The translations under genes were made by a program, and so were the position numbers. Positions 45,761 through 60,430 of a stretch of DNA of 64,000 bases are shown in pieces; within the stretch, counting starts at the first letter, position 1, and the number at the start of each line of letters is the position of its first letter. Below the pieces are notes generated by a model. The model worked only from the letters and a program-made list of their open reading frames with translations, was not told the origin of the DNA and ran no database searches. The stretch is from Pholis gunnellus (lineage: Eukaryota > Chordata > Actinopteri > Perciformes > Pholidae): positions 18,933,219 through 18,997,218 of the forward strand of contig OU342823.1 in NCBI GenBank assembly GCA_910591455.2. The letters are read 5' to 3'.

Positions 45761-48700
45761 CCGAGTGGTCTGAAGAAAGAGAAGCGAAATAAAACCGCGA
45801 CAAAGTTGGTAACGACCTGGGGATGATGACACGGCAGAGCTGTACATGCAGGGTGTTTCTATAATAGGCGACTGATAATATCACATCTTACACCACCTGA
45901 GCTGGCGCAGATAAATGCTGTTATTTGCAGCATAAATACAGTATTTAGTGAGTAAAAGAAGGAACTGTTTTAGAACAGCCCACTCTTCCTCAAGTCCTTC
46001 TTGACAGTTAAACATAGGCCTACTTCAATTCATGAGTAAAAAAACTAATATTGAACCTTGACAAATTGAAAATAGTAGCCATATACCACACACACACACA
46101 CAGGAACAAACATGCCTTGATCGTATGAAATAAAAAATGTAATGCTGAGTTTAATTACAACCTGACATTAGTGTGGTGTGAGGAAATCAGTGCAGCTCAC
46201 TGGTGTACCACTGTACAAACACTGGATAATCCAGCTGGTTGAGAATTAGTATCAAATGTATGTCTGTCACTATTCCAAACCCTTATGCGAATGTTAGTTA
46301 AATATCAATTTCACAGAAATAAGAAAGAACAGGGAGAGGTGAAATGTGATCGTGCCTGGGGGTCTGGGTGACAAATTAAAAGTAAACACCTGAATGAATC
46401 AGGATGGAGGATAGGATACGATTAACTTCATTAATCCCTGAAGAGGAAACTGGTTTGCCACCATTGAGACAACATACACAATACGTCATCTCACAACAGA
46501 TAACACCGGGCAAGGTCATCGAAGGGAAACACAGATGCTTCCATTCAGGGCATGAGGGATCACTCAATGTTTTGAGTTTGAACATGATGCCAATATGGCC
46601 TTCACTCTCAGCAGGGGTCAGATGTATAAAGGATATGGAGGCACAAAAACCGTGCATACATCACCTCCCACACATTAACTGGTGAGAGAAGAATTTGCAG
46701 TGAGAATAGGCCGTACTTCAGACGTCCACACGTTTTAGAGGTAGCTGCGATTGAAATGATAATATCAGCGTGAAACATGAGGTGAGAGACGTAAACTTAT
46801 GGTAGACGCTGTTTGCTTATGTTGTTTGGTCAGTTTCACTGATCGTGTTATTATTTTGCAGGTTAAAGTTTTAACATTTTCTGTAAAATGTCAAACAAAT
46901 GCAAATTTATAAATTTCAAATTGTCTATGAATGATGAATTTCTTTTCTTATTTACATTCGAGCCAAATATCTATATATTAATATATCCTTCATTAAAAAA
47001 ACACTTTGTAAAGTCTGCTTCAATATGAACTCCATCAGTGAAACTGACTTGTGTTACGAGTGGTGGAGCTGGTATCGATATGAAAACAGATTTAGGGCAT
47101 TTCTACATCCATTAATGGCAAACAGTGGAAGTGGAAATGAGGCCTGTGCATGTGCAGCTTTATAAAACTGACTAAAAATGCGTGCGCATATTTCCATGTG
47201 GAGTGTGGACACGGTTTTAGTTTTCTGTGTTTTCCAGCACAAAACAGTTCTTTTCCACCACCATCATTATATATTTTGGAAGAATCGGTTTCACACTGCC
47301 AAAATGCAAAATCTTAACAAGCATATTTGTCCAATTACTGGTCAAACATCACATAACACTTAGGCAATTGTGTCTTTTATTAACAAGTACATTTTAGTGA
47401 GACATAGGGACTTGTTTTAGACAATGTATCTTGAATATCTCAAGTGAAAAAAAGACTTTTCATCAGCACACAGGATTGTTAAGTAACACAAGTGAAATAC
47501 TGCACAAAATGAGTTTTCTTTGCTAATTCCAAGGTTTCTTTTTATCTTGAACGGCCTAAATAATACATCTTATTTCAAGAAATTTTCACTTTCAGATTTG
47601 TTTTTACTTACAGTATAAAAGCAAAAACAATTTTTATAACTATATCAATACTGTGTACAATTACAGATCCTCCCTGACTGTAGTTTTTATAAACCATAAA
47701 TCATTTATATACAAACTTACATAGCTAAGAGCAGAGCTAATTGTATTATTTCCTTTTTGATTACCACCATGTCGTCCATTTATTTCTCTGAATAAAGAGT
47801 TTCCTTATCATTGAATAGGTCTACAGGGTCACTGTGCCTTTAAAAGCTACCTGCACTGAGAACAAATGCAGTCGTCTGCCAACAGTGTGAGATAACTCCA
47901 CTTGTTCCAGTGGTTTCCCCCGTTTCAAGAGTTTTGTGCAAATAACGATGTGATTATCCTGAAACAAGAAAGAGAAAACTCTAAAGAGTGATTTCAGGGG
48001 GCCGAAGGATTCCAGGGTTCCTCATCTAATGGCCTTTTAGAAAGAGGGTCCAGCAGACAGTCAGCTCCTTGTATCTCTTGGCTCACTCCAGTGAACTCAT
48101 GGATCCTGACCAGGCTTTGTCTGTCAGCCAGCTCGTCCTTCCCAGCCATCCCGGCTCAGCCCGTTTCCTGCCAAACAGTATCAGATGCTCCTCCTGTATG
48201 GCCGGTGGCAAAAAAGCAGAGCCATTTCTCTGGGACAAATTGGTGTCCGGGCAGAGAGGGTTTCATGCTACATCTCGTCTTCTCATGGTTCAGGGAGCAG
48301 GGGGCAGTCATTCTCATAGTGGCCACAGTGTGCTTCGTAGGCTCTTGTGGAGGTCCAAGTTGTCACGAGTAAAATCTCTTTACGTGGAAATTATTCCAAT
48401 TATAGAATGTAGAAGTGCTTGGTAGTGCTTTGACTTTTCTAGTTTCACTCTCTTTTCTATCATCTTCTACATATTCAGAAAATAATTGACAGCTTTTGCT
48501 TTGGACAGTCAGGTGTGCACTTCAAAAGAGATTATCTATTGCGAAGCAGATTGTCAGCAGTTGGTGATGCACTTGAAAGATGCTGCGGTGACATCAGTGA
48601 TAATAAGGTGTGCATATGATTTGGCGTAACTTGCTGGTTTGATTTCTTGTCAGATGGGGAAAATCTGAAAAATTAGAAAGTCTCATTTCTCCTTCATTTA

Positions 48701-51700
48701 AGAAATGCTGCCAGCTTGTGACAGCCAATGCCCAACGGTCACCTCCCATCGGAGGGGTTCTGGGCTCGACCTGATAAGAGCCGTTGAAGACCATCCAGGA
48801 AGAAATTAAACTTAGAGAAGGACTGCTCTGTTTGATCGTTTGCCACCAATGATACAAACCAAGAAATAGTCTCAAAAGACTGGGCGGGTGGAACATGTCA
48901 TGATGATCAACTCTAGTTTTACATCTATATGAAAAGACAAGTGGAGGAGGAAACGAAGACAAAACTTCACACACAATTGCTCCAAACAAACAGAAAAACA
49001 CGGGATTGGTCCGTGCCCTCCAAAAAGACACATACTGTGTACATTGTTAAGGTTATAGGACGTTCGTCATGATAATAATATAACAAATCTTAGTTAATGA
49101 TGAAAGGAAACCAATGTTTGATAGGAAACACGTCTCCTATAAGTGTGTTGTTTCGTTGACCACCCAGACCTTTTCCCTCTGCAGACTTTGTGACTCTACA
49201 ATAACGTAACCTGACTTTGCTCCAGACAGACACGAGTCAATATCAGGCCTCAGACTGCCTGTAGCTTTCTTTATGAAGGCAAACTGAAGGAAAGACACTT
49301 TTACAGAGGAATGCCTCAATGTTTTTACATGTGTTACCAGCGCACTGTTCCATGTTGTCTATGCATACGGCCTGGTCAGGAATGAAACCAGATAAATAAA
49401 TATAAAATGCCTAGGAGCAGCCATGCAATGCCTTACTGTTCAACATACTGATTACTGTGTTGTTGTCGGTGTACAAGAGGTTATATTAATATCATTAGCA
49501 TCTTGCAATACATACTCAATACCAGTAAAACAACTACTCAAGAAGTTTGGAAATTAACTAAAGTAGAGATAAAAATGCAAATCATGTGTCAGAATACGAC
49601 AGAAATGAGTTGTGTGAGTTGAGTATTTGGAAGCCGTTTGGCTCCAGTACAACACAAGGTAGTGAGGCCAGAGACATTTTTAGAGAAAAACGCACCATAT
49701 TCATTTCAAACATATCCTGTTGGACACGTCTTATGAGTACTGTATGCATGTTAAAATAAAAATAGCCATTTTACTGGCCATGAGTTTTACCTGACATGGT
49801 ATCGAAACACAAGCACTTTTCACAGGCACACTCAAGCCAGCCACCCGCCACTGTCTGTCACTGTTTACACACTGCAGAGCAGAGTATAAAGAGCTCTTTC
49901 TCCACACTCACTCTGGTCCTCTAACACAAGCAAGAAAAAGTTCCCCTCATTTCACTAACATTATTTTTGGCTGCCACAGTATTTCATAAGAATAAATACA
50001 CTTTTTTACTTGTATCGTTTGGTACATTTAGGCATCATGGTTACTGAAACCCTTTAAAAGAAGCCAAACCAGATTTTGGGCAATTTGAGGTTAATCTGTG
50101 GAAAGCCAGTGCTTCATTTGTTTGAAAGTTTCTATGTCATGGGTTTCGGTCTTTTGTAGATATATTTGTGCTATTGCGATGGCTCTTCGTTGTCATTCAC
50201 AGCACTCAGTGACAACCATGTATGTTCAATGTGGTCGACCATGTAGAACACCAGAATTAACATCTGACTAAATGCTGCTTCCATTTTGGGAGGACACATG
50301 CAGGCCCACGACGATATACAGTTCTATAGAGATGGTGTCAGTGGAGGTTCTTGGTGCTTATTTTATAGAGACAACTATAAACATAAGAACAGGCCTATGC
50401 ATCAGCTGCAGACCTGATTCAAAGTAGCATTCCAACTCATTTGCATTATCAGAGAGTCATTCTGACATGCATGTGTCCTGCATGTGTCCATCTCAAATGT
50501 AAATCAAAATATTATTTCTTCTATTTTGGTGATGTATTTGTATATTATTGATGGCTGTAGTATGGTGCCAATACTGATACCAGTAGTGCATCGGTGTGTA
50601 CGCAGTCACTAATCCGGTACATCATATTATCAGTTCATTTACGCTACACAGGAACAACAACATGTCACTCATTACTCGATCCGTATCCAACCCGATTGGT
50701 ACTGGACATGTGTAAACTAGTACTACACACCTGTACACATGCTCTTGCGCCCTATTTTACCCTGATAATGCTACATTGTGAACAACAAATCCGCGTTGAA
50801 ATTAGCAGAAGAGAGCCGGTTAACGTCACCTGTAGACAGCCGGTGGGCGGCACAGTCCTGCTCGGCAAAACAACGGAGCAAACAGCTTTCAACTGAAGTT
50901 CAATTGAGTTACATTATGATGCGTTCATGGTCTGTTCAGGAAAAAGAGTACTGCGCAAAAGTATACTATAACTTTATTATGATGTGTTCAAATGACATTA
51001 TAGAAGGGAAATTGAATAAATGCAGTTGTTTATGTTGTAAGTATGTTTAGGCAAATAGCCACTAGATAACAATAATCTACTTTTTGCCTTTTGGTTTGAT
51101 ACTTTTTTGGCCCTTCAACCTAATTTAAAGAACCACTCTACATGTTGTGCTCATAAACCTCAGTCTGCCACAGTAACAGAAGTCTTACATGGCAATTTTT
51201 AGCCATAATATAAAAATGCAGTTCATGTGAAGTTGATGAGTGTTTGCAGAATGGCTGTGAGATATGTTCATGGACAGTTTGAGTGCCACACCAATATCCC
51301 TCCCTTATTAATGGAACAACATAATACCTACAGTGCAGCTCTGCTTCCAGCCAATAATGAAAAGCTGAAGGTAGAGCTGTATGTTCGCACCACCTGGTCG
51401 GGGCAGATTTTAAGTGAGCCCTCAGGACGAAAATGTAGATTTAGGAGTGTTGCATGACCTTGGTATTTTGAGGCTGCGGCTGAAAAAAAAAAAAAAGGAC
51501 AGCAGACATATTCTGTAGCAAATCTACTGTACACCCTCTGTTGCACCATCCTTAGTACGGGTGGCAAGCTGAGAGTTAGAGGTCCACGCTGTGACTGTAA
51601 TCTGTTGTGAAACTGATTTGGTATAGTTGGGCGCAAAAGAGAAGTTTAGTAAAAGTCTAAATGAGCGACGGTGGCCAGATGGTGGGTGTTGACTGCTACA

Positions 51701-54700
51701 GCGGTGAAGAAAGCAGGGAATCACCACGGCTGAATGGGAAGATAGAGCGGCGACTGTGAAGTGAGGGTTAGTGGCCTCAATTAGTTCTAGCTGAGCATAT
51801 GTGTGTGTGTGTGTGTGTGCATGTGTGCGTGTGTGTGTGTGTGTGTGCACGCACATGTGTATTGGTGGTCTAGCACATTTGTAGAATAGCTATGAAACCC
51901 AATACACTCACATTTGATAAAAAACAGCAATAAGTCACAAACTGATGTTTGATTCAACAATGGAATACTGACTTGGATTAAGACTAAATCCCAGACACAC
52001 ACACTGCAATCATTAAGCATTGAACAGCCCTCGAAATAAATTGTTAAAAGACTCGGAATGCATGTAAATTAAAATCATAGACAAGATGATGTGTCGATAA
52101 TGTGACAGTTAACTGGATAGTAATATGACACTTACAGTACAGCTATTGTGTTTACAGATGTACAGTCAGTTGCCAGTTTGTTCGGCTCAAACTGTTTGTT
52201 CGTTGGGTTGCAGTTTGTGTTGTTGTTGCACTGTATTTCGTTACACTGACAGATGTTTCTTTTCTTTTATCCACCCCATTTATATACATGAGGGTAGGCT
52301 GAATAACAGAAACTTCTCTATGTGGAATACAATACAGTTCAACAGCAACACAAACTACATCCTCTAAAATACCAAACAGTTGAATGTTAACCACCCTACC
52401 ACACTAGATGCAAGGACATGTGACACCTCTAAGCAGCACACTGTTACCAATATAGAGCAGAGGTTTGCTCTTCTTAGCCAGCACTGACTAACATCTTCTT
52501 TCTCACATTTCCTGGTTTTCTCTGTGGGCAGTAGAAGTCAAGCCTCCTTCACAGAGCTCCTTTTCATATGTCTCCGTGTCTCCCTCCCACCCTGCAACTG
52601 AGTTGTTGAGAACTTGCCCTGTAACAGCATGCAGTGTGCACCCACAGGGGCGGCACTGAAATACCGTGGCCTCTAAATGGAAGCCCGTAGGACAGGGTTC
52701 ACAGTCTGGCTGAGTGATGCATTGTAGGAGGTGAACTGTACGTCCCTATTCATATTACCAAATGACAGGGCGTGTGTGCTTTTCTAGGCATTTGATGTGG
52801 TGGAGTTTGGATTCACGTTTAAATGCAAGTCTGTCATTCTGTTACTGTTGTATTGCTTTTGATCGTATGGGAGCATATTAGCACTACCGAGCTTGTTTCT
52901 TTATCTCCTTAAGATCCTTGTTCCGGTACCCTCACATGACCCCCTCCGGTCATTGTTGCTTTTTCACACCATATATTATCTCCTGTGAAAGATTTTGAAA
53001 GATTCTGTCTGAACCAAAAGAGCAAAAAAGTACTAATTCGTACAACTGTATTCATACAAGTAGCCAAGATGCTGATATCCTTGCATTTGCAGTGTGTTTA
53101 CATGCAAAGCAGAACCATTATGACTGTAGAACAGCTTGCTTGCCCAGCATATAGTATTTCTTTATGGAAATGCAAAATGCAATTAATGCACAATGTTAGA
53201 AAACTGAGAAGAATATCGTTTTTCAACAGTATGACTAAAAGACATGAGTACAAACTCTGAGTAGTCATAGCTGGTATTACATAGGCATGCATTAACATTC
53301 AAATCTGACGACCCTATTATATGAACAGCGCTAAGATGTGACACAAAAGGTGTTTCTATTCTAAGAATGAACACTGTAAATGTAATGTTCTGTTGAAAAA
53401 CCTGTTGTTTTTGCAGCTGACTCTGGAGCATCCTAGACGCATTTTGAATGCACCAAACGTTTCCACGCAGTGTTGATGGATTTTTCGACAGAGAGTAAAA
53501 GCGACAGAGCATTCACTGTGACGGATCACCTTCTGTATGTCAGGCAGGTTACATGCTTCTGCAAGTTGGTGCACATACCACACAGTCATGACCGATGGTC
53601 CAAAGTCTCTGGTGCTGTTTTCAGTCATTTCAATTGTCGACAACATATTTGTAATGCGTTCTCCATTGGACTTTATGACGCCCTGTTTGACATCTGACCA
53701 CTAAGGTAGGTTTGGTGAAGAGGTCACAACATCGCTCAAGACGAGTCGTGCAGCACTCACCTCCAGACAGAGCTGCCTGATCGGTGCTGCTTGTGCTTCT
53801 TTTACTCTGTCAGACTCTAACAAATTATCCAACGCAGCCCCCCCAAGGCAAGTCTTCAGTACAGACCCTCGGTGTTCAGGTATGCTGCGAAAAAGCATGT
53901 TCGGAAGAATAGAGAGGCAGGGAGGGTTTAGACAACATGTTTCAGCTTTTATCACTTTATCCATTAATAGCAGTTGGACCTGTGCATTTTCTTAGACCAT
54001 TATCGATCCCATATCTTACAATATTTTACCATCAAATAACGTCTCATAACCCGTTAGTGCTTTAAAGGCTCCATTAAATAAATAATTGCTGGTACATGTA
54101 AACCAAATACGACTTACAGCAGCTTAAATGTGTATTACAAAGCACTAAGGATTCTATTTGACTTTCAGGAAAAACATTTTAATGAGTACTTTCCTTTTAG
54201 TCAAACAAACCATTTTCCAGGACTGGCACGGACCTTTTTCAATAATAGCCATATAACTCGTAATTGCAGAAAAAAAGAAACTATTTTAATTATGGCTGTG
54301 TGTATTTAGATGTGCCAGTGACCCTTATCTCAGCCAGCATGCCCAATACCAAGGCCCTGGGACACATACATGGAATACAGCTGTCGCTATTCATCATCAT
54401 TGTTATTGGTTACACCTGCATTCAGGAGGCTAAAAATGTCTCTCATGGAAAAGTCCTGCTGTGCGTGCTAGCTGTGTTAGCCTCCTAACGCACCTAAATA
54501 CTGTATAATGGAGACATTGTTATTAACACCTGTGTAAGTCAAAATGTCAGATATTAGAGACAAACTATTAGAGACAAACTTGCAAACGTGCAAGTAGAGT
54601 ATAGTTTACAGAGGAACTTACTCAGTATTTCATTTTCTCTCGTCCTCGTCGTTTTCTTTTTATTTGTCTTTGAAGTACTGTCCACATCAAGCATCATATC

Positions 54701-56460
54701 TCTGTCACACACGCAGCTGTCCTTCATTGATGCTTGATTACATCCAGCATCTATTGACCAGCTGGTCTGACTGATGCTAATGGTTAAACTATAGAAAGAT
54801 GAAAGACCATACTAATAGCAGCGATATTATGCCGTGTTAACTGTTTGCTCACCGCTCTGACCGTTGTTAACTGTCACAAAAGCAATTCCAGCAGTAAAAA
54901 ATAATTTGAAACTAATCTTCATGGGATGGACCTGTTGTGACTGGATGCAAAAGTAAACAATTATTAAACAATCCTTAAAAATCAGCATTTATTGGCCAAG
55001 AACATGACAGCTCTGGTTGTAGATACTAACTATAAATGTGAAGTAAAGTGGCGTAAAAAGTACTATATTTACCTAATGTTTTTTGTAATTTTTGTACTTA
55101 ATAAGTACAGTAAATGAGTAAATGTTTTTAGTTACATACCATTGACCACTTTATAGTGTCGTCATTGACTTACAAATGTTACTGAACTGAGAGCACATTA
55201 GCCCAGTGGCTGATTGGTTTCCCCGCTCTGGTTTTGAAGACACCATGCCCCCGTTTGGAGTAACACGTGCCTTCTATAATTAAGGAAGCAATGAGAGGTG
55301 GTAGAGACTAGCAGTCGAGACATGGGAAGTAACAGACATCTTAATTTCAGATTCGTACATCCTTCCCGCATTAGAATGATAGGACTGCGCTTAAATGTCC
55401 CTTTGACTGCTACCTCAGTGCTCTAAGAACCTCACCATACTACTTTGTGGATTGTGGATGTCACTGTAGGGTGCAGGTGGCTGCAGTAAAAAAGGTATTT
55501 GAAAGGAACATTTTCTAGCCTATTTGAGGCTTGGCAGCCAGGTTTAAAAGCCTAAAAAGAGAAATGATCCCATTAGGAGGAAAGACGATCACTGAAGCAC
55601 CGCTGACTGTGAATCGTTGGTTTTTGACCTCGGTTGCGGCTGGAATCACTTAGAAATGTGAATGGCCTCCATATGTGCAGTCTTTTGATGGCAATGCCAA
55701 TGCACTCTCAGCGGGTAAGCCTATATTATGCGGCCTGCTCGGATTATGTCACAGCAATGTGGAGTTTTTTCTTTAACTTCATTTTATTTCAGAGATCTTT
55801 CTTGCTTGATTCAAGATGAGCATGAAGGTGGTCAGTGTCCCCAAGAGATCCCAGTTGGAGAAACGGTTTCAAGATGATTTGAACTGCTGTGTTTGGCTGC
55901 TGTTACATGCATACAGCACCATGCTGTTAATAAGCTATCTCTCAGTTAAAACAACTTCAAAGGATCTATAATATCCCCAGATACATTTAGAAGTAGAAAG
56001 TAGAAACAGTGGAAGATTCCTGCTGCAGTGCAGCTGTGTGGCGCAGTCAAGCTCGGGGGAAGTAGCCGTGCGTTAGAGAGATAATGAAGTGTTTGGAGAG
56101 GGCATTCTGGCTGAGCCTGTGAGAGATCTCACTTGTTAGATTTAAGAGTTGAAACCAACACCAGATGAAAAGTTTCAAGGTGGGTATTTCTGGTGCTTAC
56201 TTTCACTACAGGAGGCCAAAAATGCTCTGGAAACCAACTGACTGTATATCCATGAAGCATGAAATCACTACTTCTATTCAGAGATTGGTTATAAAATGTA
56301 ATTTTTCAGCCGCGCTGGCAGCGTGGCTCTGGCCTGGGCATTTTCCGTCTGCCAGTCTGTCCACCACTTTCATACATCTTATTTTTCTGCGACCTGGCAT
56401 CAGACGGGCCAGCAGAAGGCTGGGGTAGTGGAGTAGCCTCAGGTCCTAGCTGGGTTAGCT
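45761..56460. other. Upstream region without a supported gene
   Basis: AT-rich DNA with a CA run near 46086-46102 and an imperfect GT/GC array at 51800-51848. A perfect 14-bp tandem duplication (ATTAGAGACAAACT twice) is at 54553-54580... of which both copies lie within 54553-54580. ORFs of 100-145 codons occur but none shows a domain, exon borders or a family I recognise. Distal regulatory elements for col11a1 could lie here. Confidence 0.5.
51800..51848 (+). repeat. Imperfect (GT)n microsatellite
   Basis: GT repeat interrupted by GCATGTGTGCG. Confidence 0.9.
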
Positions 56461-56490
56461 TAGCTTAGCTTAGCTTAGGGTTAGCTTCTC
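56453..56490 (+). repeat. (TTAGC)n short tandem repeat
   Basis: Four to five TTAGC units followed by GGGTTAGCTT. The unit also appears inside the repeat at 59.2 kb. Confidence 0.8.
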
Positions 56491-56602
56491 GACTCTCCTC
56501 CCTAGGGCGTTTTGGTGCGGCAGGTCTGGCTGAGGTCAGCCGTGGAGCAGTGATCTTCTCAAAGTCTGCTGCACTTGATCTAATCCCCCACGCTTCCTTT
56601 TC

Positions 56603-56625
56603 AATATATATATATATATATATAT
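56603..56625 (+). repeat. (TA)n microsatellite
   Basis: About 11 TA units. Confidence 0.9.
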
Positions 56626-58414
56626 AGACAAAAATGTAGCGAAATTCATGGGAGCTACCGGCTGCAGCATGTACATGAGCCTCCGGTATCACTCATCATG
56701 TAACTCATCATGTAACTTTGACCCGGGGGCCATTACTCTGCAAATCCTTAGATTGTATCTCTCTGTGGTTGCTGCAGTTTTCAGTGTCCGGGTTCTGCAG
56801 ACAGCATTCCTCGCATTCTGACCTCCCTTCACTCTCCTTCCAGAGTGGGTGACACCATGTTTGATCCCATGCACACTTTTTTACCTTTCCCCACCAAGCT
56901 TTCTCCTACGTGGCCAGGAAGAGAGCAGATAAAGTGAACTGGTTTAAGCCTGAGAGTGCGAGTCGCATTAACAGAGGGCCCTCATTATCATTAATCACAG
57001 AGAGCAGTGAAGGGCAGTAGCGTGTGCACTGGACAGATGTACATTATCTCTCCGGTTGAAAGTCGGTTTACGTGGAGGAATTTGGTGTTCAGTTTCACCT
57101 GTAGAATTTCAGATGATTGCTTTCTTGTCCCTCAGTTTCGGACGACGGTGATTGAAAACAGGATACAAGACTTTGAGTGCTGCTGCTTCTCTTTGCCTGA
57201 CCGTGGTCGTCGACCTTTAGCGACCAAATGAAGCTTGAGGCGACGCCAGCTGTGACTGCATCTGACGCTCGCATCATTTCGGGATGTCCTGGTGTCAGGT
57301 CCATTTCATAAGCTGTTTTAATTTACGTTTGTGACATCATTGTTGTGTATGTTTTGTGCCTGTTTGGGTTGATGCTGAACCTGCATATCATGTAAACCTA
57401 ACAGGCTGAACTTGGACATTTCCTCTACATCACCATCCTTCAAATGCTCGCTGGGAAGTGCTGATTAAACAGAGACGACCCAAATTTCATATTATTTCTG
57501 TCTTTAGACTCTTTAGACTTTAGCCTGATACGCACTATGTGCCATGATTATCAACCTGTGTGCTGTCCAGAATATGCTGCTCTAAGTATCCACACCACAC
57601 CTCTCTTTTCTAAGCACTGTTTGGGTTTAAGGGCAAACAGAAATTATCTTTTATTCCTTCCAAGGGGCTCTTTCCATTGACAAAGAGTGTCCGTGCATAC
57701 GTACCAGACGACATGCCTAACATGACTCTTGGAAACAGAATCGAACAATAACAACTATTGCATAAACAATATAATGACAATGAAATGATCAGCTTAGTAC
57801 CAAAAACATGGCACATCTGTGGGCCACATGAATCTTCAATAATCTATACTTGATGGGTCATACCATAAATCTGTCTGCTGGATGGCTTTGTCATCACGAA
57901 CACAATGCATTTATGCAAGACTTTAATGGTCTTATGTCAACAGCATGTCGTGTCTGTTGTTGAAATATAACTCATATGTGATTCTGTATGCATATAAGAC
58001 AATTTAGCTTTGAAGACAATGTTGTAATGTTGTAGTCAGACTTGAGCACTTTAACTTAGCAGAAGAAGACGCCGGCACTATTAGTGGCTTATTCATACAT
58101 ATTAGTTGCTTTTAATGGTATTGTTAGCATCGATATGCACCGACCTCCGAACTCTGCCTTCGTTTTGATCTCACCTACACACCTGTAAAGTTTCGTGACT
58201 GCATCCTGCACATTTGCAACGCTATCGCAGTGACACAATCTGTCCACAGACAGACATATAAACACCAGGCAGGCATTAGTTCTTGCTATGATAGGTGATG
58301 ATGACACAGACACAGACTCTCAAAGAGAAAACAGTACCAGCGTCGCCGTCACAGTAAATATGGAAACATAAAAATTGTTTTTAGGGATATCAAGGACAGA
58401 AGTTCTCGGTCTCC
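56626..58414. other. Upstream region, no gene seen
   Basis: No exon, RNA gene or repeat family recognised between the TA repeat and the repeat-rich block. Confidence 0.5.
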
Positions 58415-58850
58415 AGTCGGTCGCTCCACCACTTTGGTTCAGACTGAAATATCTCAACAACCTTTGGACATCTTACCATGTGATTGTCATAAATTGTAAT
58501 GAAGGTGGACATTTATGGTTCAGAGTGAAATATCTATGCTGTGAAATTTCCTCTAGATAGTAAAGGAACCTGATTAGTGAATTGTACTGACTTGTAATTT
58601 CCTGACCTTTTGTCTCTTGCCATCATCGGGTCAAAATGTCCTTTTGCCGAATACTTTAGTTTAAGTAACTAAATACCTGCAAAACGAATGCCATTCCCAT
58701 CGGCTTTAGCTGTTCTTTGTGTTTAATGCTGTTTGCATGGCAGCGCGCTAAATTAAGAAGGTGAACCTGGAAAAATATGATCTATTACACATCAGCATGT
58801 TACCATTGTCACTGTGAGCTGTGGCGTGGCTGTAGGCTCTTGTTCAAACA
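58415..58850 (+). repeat. Old percomorph interspersed repeat
   Basis: Recognisable phrases in order: TCGCTCCACCACTTTGGTTC, AGACTGAAATATCTCAACAA, TTTCCTCTAGA, CCATCATCGGGTCAAAATGT, then GCGCTAAATTAAGAAGGTGA, CATCAGCATGTTACCATTGT and GGCTGTAGGCTCTTG. I know this order from a widespread percomorph repeat; this copy is decayed. Name not asserted. Confidence 0.65.
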
Positions 58851-59052
58851 TATGTGCAGCTAATTTTCCAATGGACCTCCAAGATGGTTGCTGGAAGATT
58901 TGTGATGCAACTGTCAAGCTTCCATTGACGTGACCAGTAACTGTATGTGTGGCTCTGTCCGGGGTCTAGAAAGGGAGAGAAGTGAAGTCTGGAAACCAGT
59001 CACAGTTACAGTCACCGGCATTCCACACCAATCTGAGAGATGGGCTTTGTCA

Positions 59053-59073
59053 AACACACACACACACACACAC
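59053..59073 (+). repeat. (CA)n microsatellite
   Basis: About ten CA units. Confidence 0.9.
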
Positions 59074-59139
59074 ATGCACAGTGTTATAAAAGACTGACAG
59101 GAAGACGGATTTGGGCTATATTCATAGTTTCTTTTCTTA

Positions 59140-59392
59140 CCCTCACATCTGTCCGTTCAATGTGAAGCTGGAGCCAGAAGCAACTTAGCTTAGCTTAGCA
59201 TCAAGACTGAAAACACTAGTCCAGCTCTGTCCGAAGGTAACAAAATCCTCCTGTACCGGCACAGTTAAAGCTCACTAATGAACCCGATACATGTGTTTGT
59301 TAAACAATACAAACCAACGAGTAAACACAAAGCATTTTTGTGTTTTACACGAGGATTATGTGTGTGGGGACTATTTCTTGGCCCGGGCTTTA
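59140..59392 (+). repeat. TTAGCTTAGC-type percomorph interspersed repeat
   Basis: ACTTAGCTTAGCTTAGCATC, AAGACTGAAAACA, GCTCTGTCCGAAGGTAACAA, AAGCTCACTAATGAAC and GGGGACTATTTCTTGG follow each other as in a repeat common in spiny-rayed fish. Diverged copy; family name not asserted. Confidence 0.7.
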
Positions 59393-60430
59393 GATGCAGT
59401 CGTTAAGAAAATACAGAATTCTTGAGATGCAAATGCTCAAACTAAAAGATCCCAGTAAGCCCAGGCTTGTTTTCCAGTGAAATAAACCAAGTCTTGTATG
59501 TAGCATATTTGCAGAGGCACAATGGGGGCGTGATATGCTCAGGACCTAAGTTTTTCAATGCAGTTTCCATGCAGGCTGGAAATACACACTATCCCACCAC
59601 AGAGGCCCCTGCTGCCCCCATTCATTGCCCCGACCATGAAAGAGTCCATTTAAAGCCTCAGAGGCTGGACATGACCTGAGTTTACTGTCTAGGCTGTGTT
59701 AGCCTTCCCTCTGAGCCCAGTCAGGGAATACACAGGCCATGTAGACCTGATGAGGACTGTAGGACCCTGTTGAAGGTGCAGAGCCTGAGAGATTATCTAA
59801 ACCTCTGTATGACTACACACTTTGTTCCTTAAACACCCAGTATTATTTTGTGTATATTATTTTGTGTTCAAATATGTCTCAGGCTCAGGACAATAATGAT
59901 CTTCCGAAAGTATTTATATAGTTTTTTTTAACTGAGTAAATCCCTCAAATTTGAAAACTGGATTGGACTGGACAGGATGTGGAGTATTTATGTGGGCAAC
60001 CTAAGAGAGGAGAGGAAATACTGGAGAGTTATAGGTAGAAGTTTGAGTGTTGACCTTATTTCTAAGGCAGCCATTTTGAACAACCAGGTGCAAAACCGTG
60101 TCTGGAAATCTCACCATCAGTATAAAAGTAGTGTTACGCCAACACATACCTAAGCACATTCATTTATAACAGAATTATAATGTTGAGATTTTGTTTTCCT
60201 TTATTTAATCTTCTCATTTGTTCCACATTCTATTGGCCTGAAAGTTGCGAAAAGAAGTTGCTTCACCTGGAAGGTGAAACACAAGCAGAGTTCAAATGAT
60301 CTCTCCCAGGTCCAACTTCCTGTCCTGGTTCCTCAACCAACCAGTAGGAGACAATAATAATACAGTGACATAGGAAGATCCTCACCTGCAAGTCATAATC
60401 ATATAAAAAACACCTTGGTTTTTGGTGGTC

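Noticed and set aside
48069..48425. Plus-strand ORFs of 118 and 93 codons in a GC-richer patch
   Set aside because: Two frames are open at once and neither translation shows domain features. The patch could be conserved non-coding DNA, but that cannot be judged here.
48594..49031. Minus-strand ORF of 145 codons upstream of the gene
   Set aside because: No recognised family and no splice or promoter context. A conservation test could change this.
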